A stretch of DNA of 63,237 bases from Nitrospira sp. (lineage in GTDB: Bacteria > Nitrospirota > Nitrospiria > Nitrospirales > Nitrospiraceae): assembly GCA_019636875.1 (NCBI GenBank), contig JAHBWR010000009.1, positions 1 to 63,237 on the forward strand, read 5' to 3'. The notes below the pieces were generated by a model, which searched no databases, was not told the origin of the DNA, and worked only from the letters and a program-made list of their open reading frames with translations. Shown in pieces: positions 62,060 to 63,237 of this stretch (positions are counted from its first letter, which is position 1; each line of letters starts with the position of its first letter). The position numbers were made by a program, and so were the translations under genes.

Positions 62060-63237
62060 ATGCTGCAAGACGCTGATGCTCTCCCTCAGCTTGTCGGAGA
62101 CTATAAGCCGCTTGATCAGTGGCAGACCCACCTTAACCAGCTCTTCTATGGGCTGCGAGGGGATCAACTCCGATCCTACTACCAAACCTTTGCCTCAGCA
62201 GATTTCCGGCTCGCCCATGCGCTGGCGGTCGATTACTACGAACGAGTGACGAAGCGAGAGCAGGATCGTAGTCGTCAGCCACCATCCTCCGATCGTTTAA
62301 CAATTTTGGAGCTCGGTCCCGGCAACGGGAACCTCGCCGCCTGTTTCCTCAGTCATCTCAAGACACTCGATCCACAGGGCCTCATCTACCCACGTCTGCA
62401 CTATGTTCTGATTGATTGGGAACGGCCGGTGTTAGATGGTGCTCTGGCGCACTCAGACCTGGCGGTGCATCGGGATCGGGTGGAAGCCTATTGTGGGTCC
62501 ATTGACCATGTTGCTGAGATTGCCGATGGAACGGTCGATCGCATCATCTGTAACGAACTGTGGAACGACTTGCCCACCAAACTATTGGCAAAACATGGGG
62601 GCGAGGTCGAGGAAGAACATATTCGTCCCAACCTCAGTGAAACACTGCATGCGAGGATTCAGGACTGGTCGGCATTCGTCCGAGCGTTCCAAGCTCGGGA
62701 CCTCGATGTACTCAGGACCTTTCCGCCGTTTCTCGACGAATTGGTGTGGGAAAAAGAATACCGCAAGGTCGAGTGGAAGGATGTGCCCTATCGGAAAACG
62801 ATCGTGGAGTTTCTACAACGCATCGACCAAGAGGTGCTGGTACCGGTGAATGTGGGAGCCTTCGCCACGCTCAAAGAGGCAAGACGACTCTTGGCTCCGG
62901 ACGCCATTGGATTCAGCGCCTTCGACGCAGGGACCAGTGATCTCAAGGTCCTGAACGATCCTGAGAAGCCCTGTTACGGCCAGTTCGGCGGGCAATACAG
63001 TTTCATGATCAACTTCGCGCTGATCGAAGCCGTGGCGAAGCATCTAGGACTAGCGGAGACAACGATCGAACCACAACGGGAGTTCGTAGGACGGTCGCTG
63101 AATACGAACGCGATCACGCTCATGGAGCTCTTCGCCACCCACCCGTCCGCGGGACCGAACCTGCAGCCATGGGAGCAAGACCGTCTTGTGCTCAAGACCA
63201 TCCGCGCGTTGAACGAAACATTTGAGAGTCCCTATCG
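62060..63237 (+). CDS. SAM-dependent methyltransferase, MidA/NDUFAF7-like (partial, runs off the window)
   Basis: An ATG at 62060, 12 bases after GGGAGGG, opens a frame with no stop up to the last base: at least 392 residues. The AdoMet-binding motif ELGPGNGN is at residues 84-91 and an NELWNDLP motif (165-172) follows, the pattern NEL/F-x-D-A-L-P of the MidA/DUF185 family; FGGQYSFMINFALIEAVAKHLGL (about 315-340, shortened) resembles the family DLTAHV-x-F-x-A-L region. In mitochondria NDUFAF7 methylates an Arg of NDUFS2 in complex I; bacterial substrates are unknown. The 3' end is missing. Base composition is like the neighbours. Confidence 0.8.
   Translation, partial: MLQDADALPQLVGDYKPLDQWQTHLNQLFYGLRGDQLRSYYQTFASADFRLAHALAVDYYERVTKREQDRSRQPPSSDRLTILELGPGNGNLAACFLSHLKTLDPQGLIYPRLHYVLIDWERPVLDGALAHSDLAVHRDRVEAYCGSIDHVAEIADGTVDRIICNELWNDLPTKLLAKHGGEVEEEHIRPNLSETLHARIQDWSAFVRAFQARDLDVLRTFPPFLDELVWEKEYRKVEWKDVPYRKTIVEFLQRIDQEVLVPVNVGAFATLKEARRLLAPDAIGFSAFDAGTSDLKVLNDPEKPCYGQFGGQYSFMINFALIEAVAKHLGLAETTIEPQREFVGRSLNTNAITLMELFATHPSAGPNLQPWEQDRLVLKTIRALNETFESPY

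Noticed and set aside
62436-62849. A 137-codon plus-strand frame near the window end
   Set aside because: It overlaps, in another frame, the longer methyltransferase frame from 62060, which carries the AdoMet motif and stays open to the end.
1-63237. CRISPR arrays, insertion sequences, prophage or integron elements
   Set aside because: I saw no direct-repeat arrays, transposase, integrase or recombinase motifs on either strand, and codon style is even across the window.

Overview
The window looks like a chromosomal segment from a Gram-negative (diderm) bacterium, most probably a Nitrospira-type member of the Nitrospirota. This is inferred from gene content and protein style: citramalate-route isoleucine synthesis, a hom-thrC-phosphoglycerate-mutase-like-aspartokinase cluster, small secreted proteins of unknown function, type IV pili and lipid-A/ArnT-type genes. 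No rRNA or nitrite oxidoreductase gene is present to prove it. Gene density is high, overlaps of 1-30 bases are common, and I see no insertion sequence, prophage, CRISPR array or integrase.

Layout. 1-3.9 kb: a cupredoxin, a 2[4Fe-4S] ferredoxin, then a short operon (DUF192 protein, Rieske ferredoxin, chagasin-like inhibitor, D-amino-acid aminotransferase) closed by a terminator at 3937-3960. 3.97-13.9 kb: the transcription/translation operon rimP-nusA-infB-DUF503-rbfA-truB-rpsO-pnp followed by an M16 peptidase. 14.2-15.4 kb: two unknown secreted proteins with very strong ribosome binding sites. 15.5-21.4 kb, minus strand: pdxJ-nnr-tsaE-lapA-like-mutS. 21.7-29.6 kb: amino-acid block alaC-hom-thrC-(degenerate phosphoglycerate mutase)-lysC-cimA, with a clear promoter at 21636-21664. 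29.7-34.3 kb: IHF alpha, a MerR-type regulator, tRNA-Pro(GGG), surE, dedA, cysS, rlmB.

34.3-50.3 kb is a type IV pilus region: a LuxR-type regulator, prepilin peptidase, a first minor-pilin set (GspH/FimT, PilV, PilW and a very long PilX-like protein), a PilB/GspE ATPase, a PilZ protein, a second minor-pilin set, a small secreted protein, a 1443-residue PilY1 and a cadherin-like secreted protein. 50.4-53.8 kb: phoH-ybeY-ftsY and a tandem-receiver response regulator. 53.8-58.3 kb: an exported M1-type peptidase, a TolB-like propeller protein and a PAP2 phosphatase. 58.3-61.9 kb, minus strand: a polyprenyl-phosphate-sugar cassette (GT2 glycosyltransferase, small LAB_N membrane protein, ArnT-like transferase) behind a secreted protein. 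The window ends inside a MidA/NDUFAF7-like methyltransferase gene that is open to the last base.

The observations most worth following are: (1) the phosphoglycerate-mutase-fold protein in the threonine cluster, which appears to have lost its catalytic serine and several metal ligands and may fill the missing homoserine kinase step or be something else; (2) two complete but different minor-pilin sets around one ATPase, only one of them next to PilY1; (3) the GT2-LAB_N-ArnT cassette, in which the LAB_N protein is a candidate lipid-linked sugar flippase; (4) the paired, strongly translated secreted proteins at 14.2-15.4 kb. No wholly new defence or mobile system is visible.
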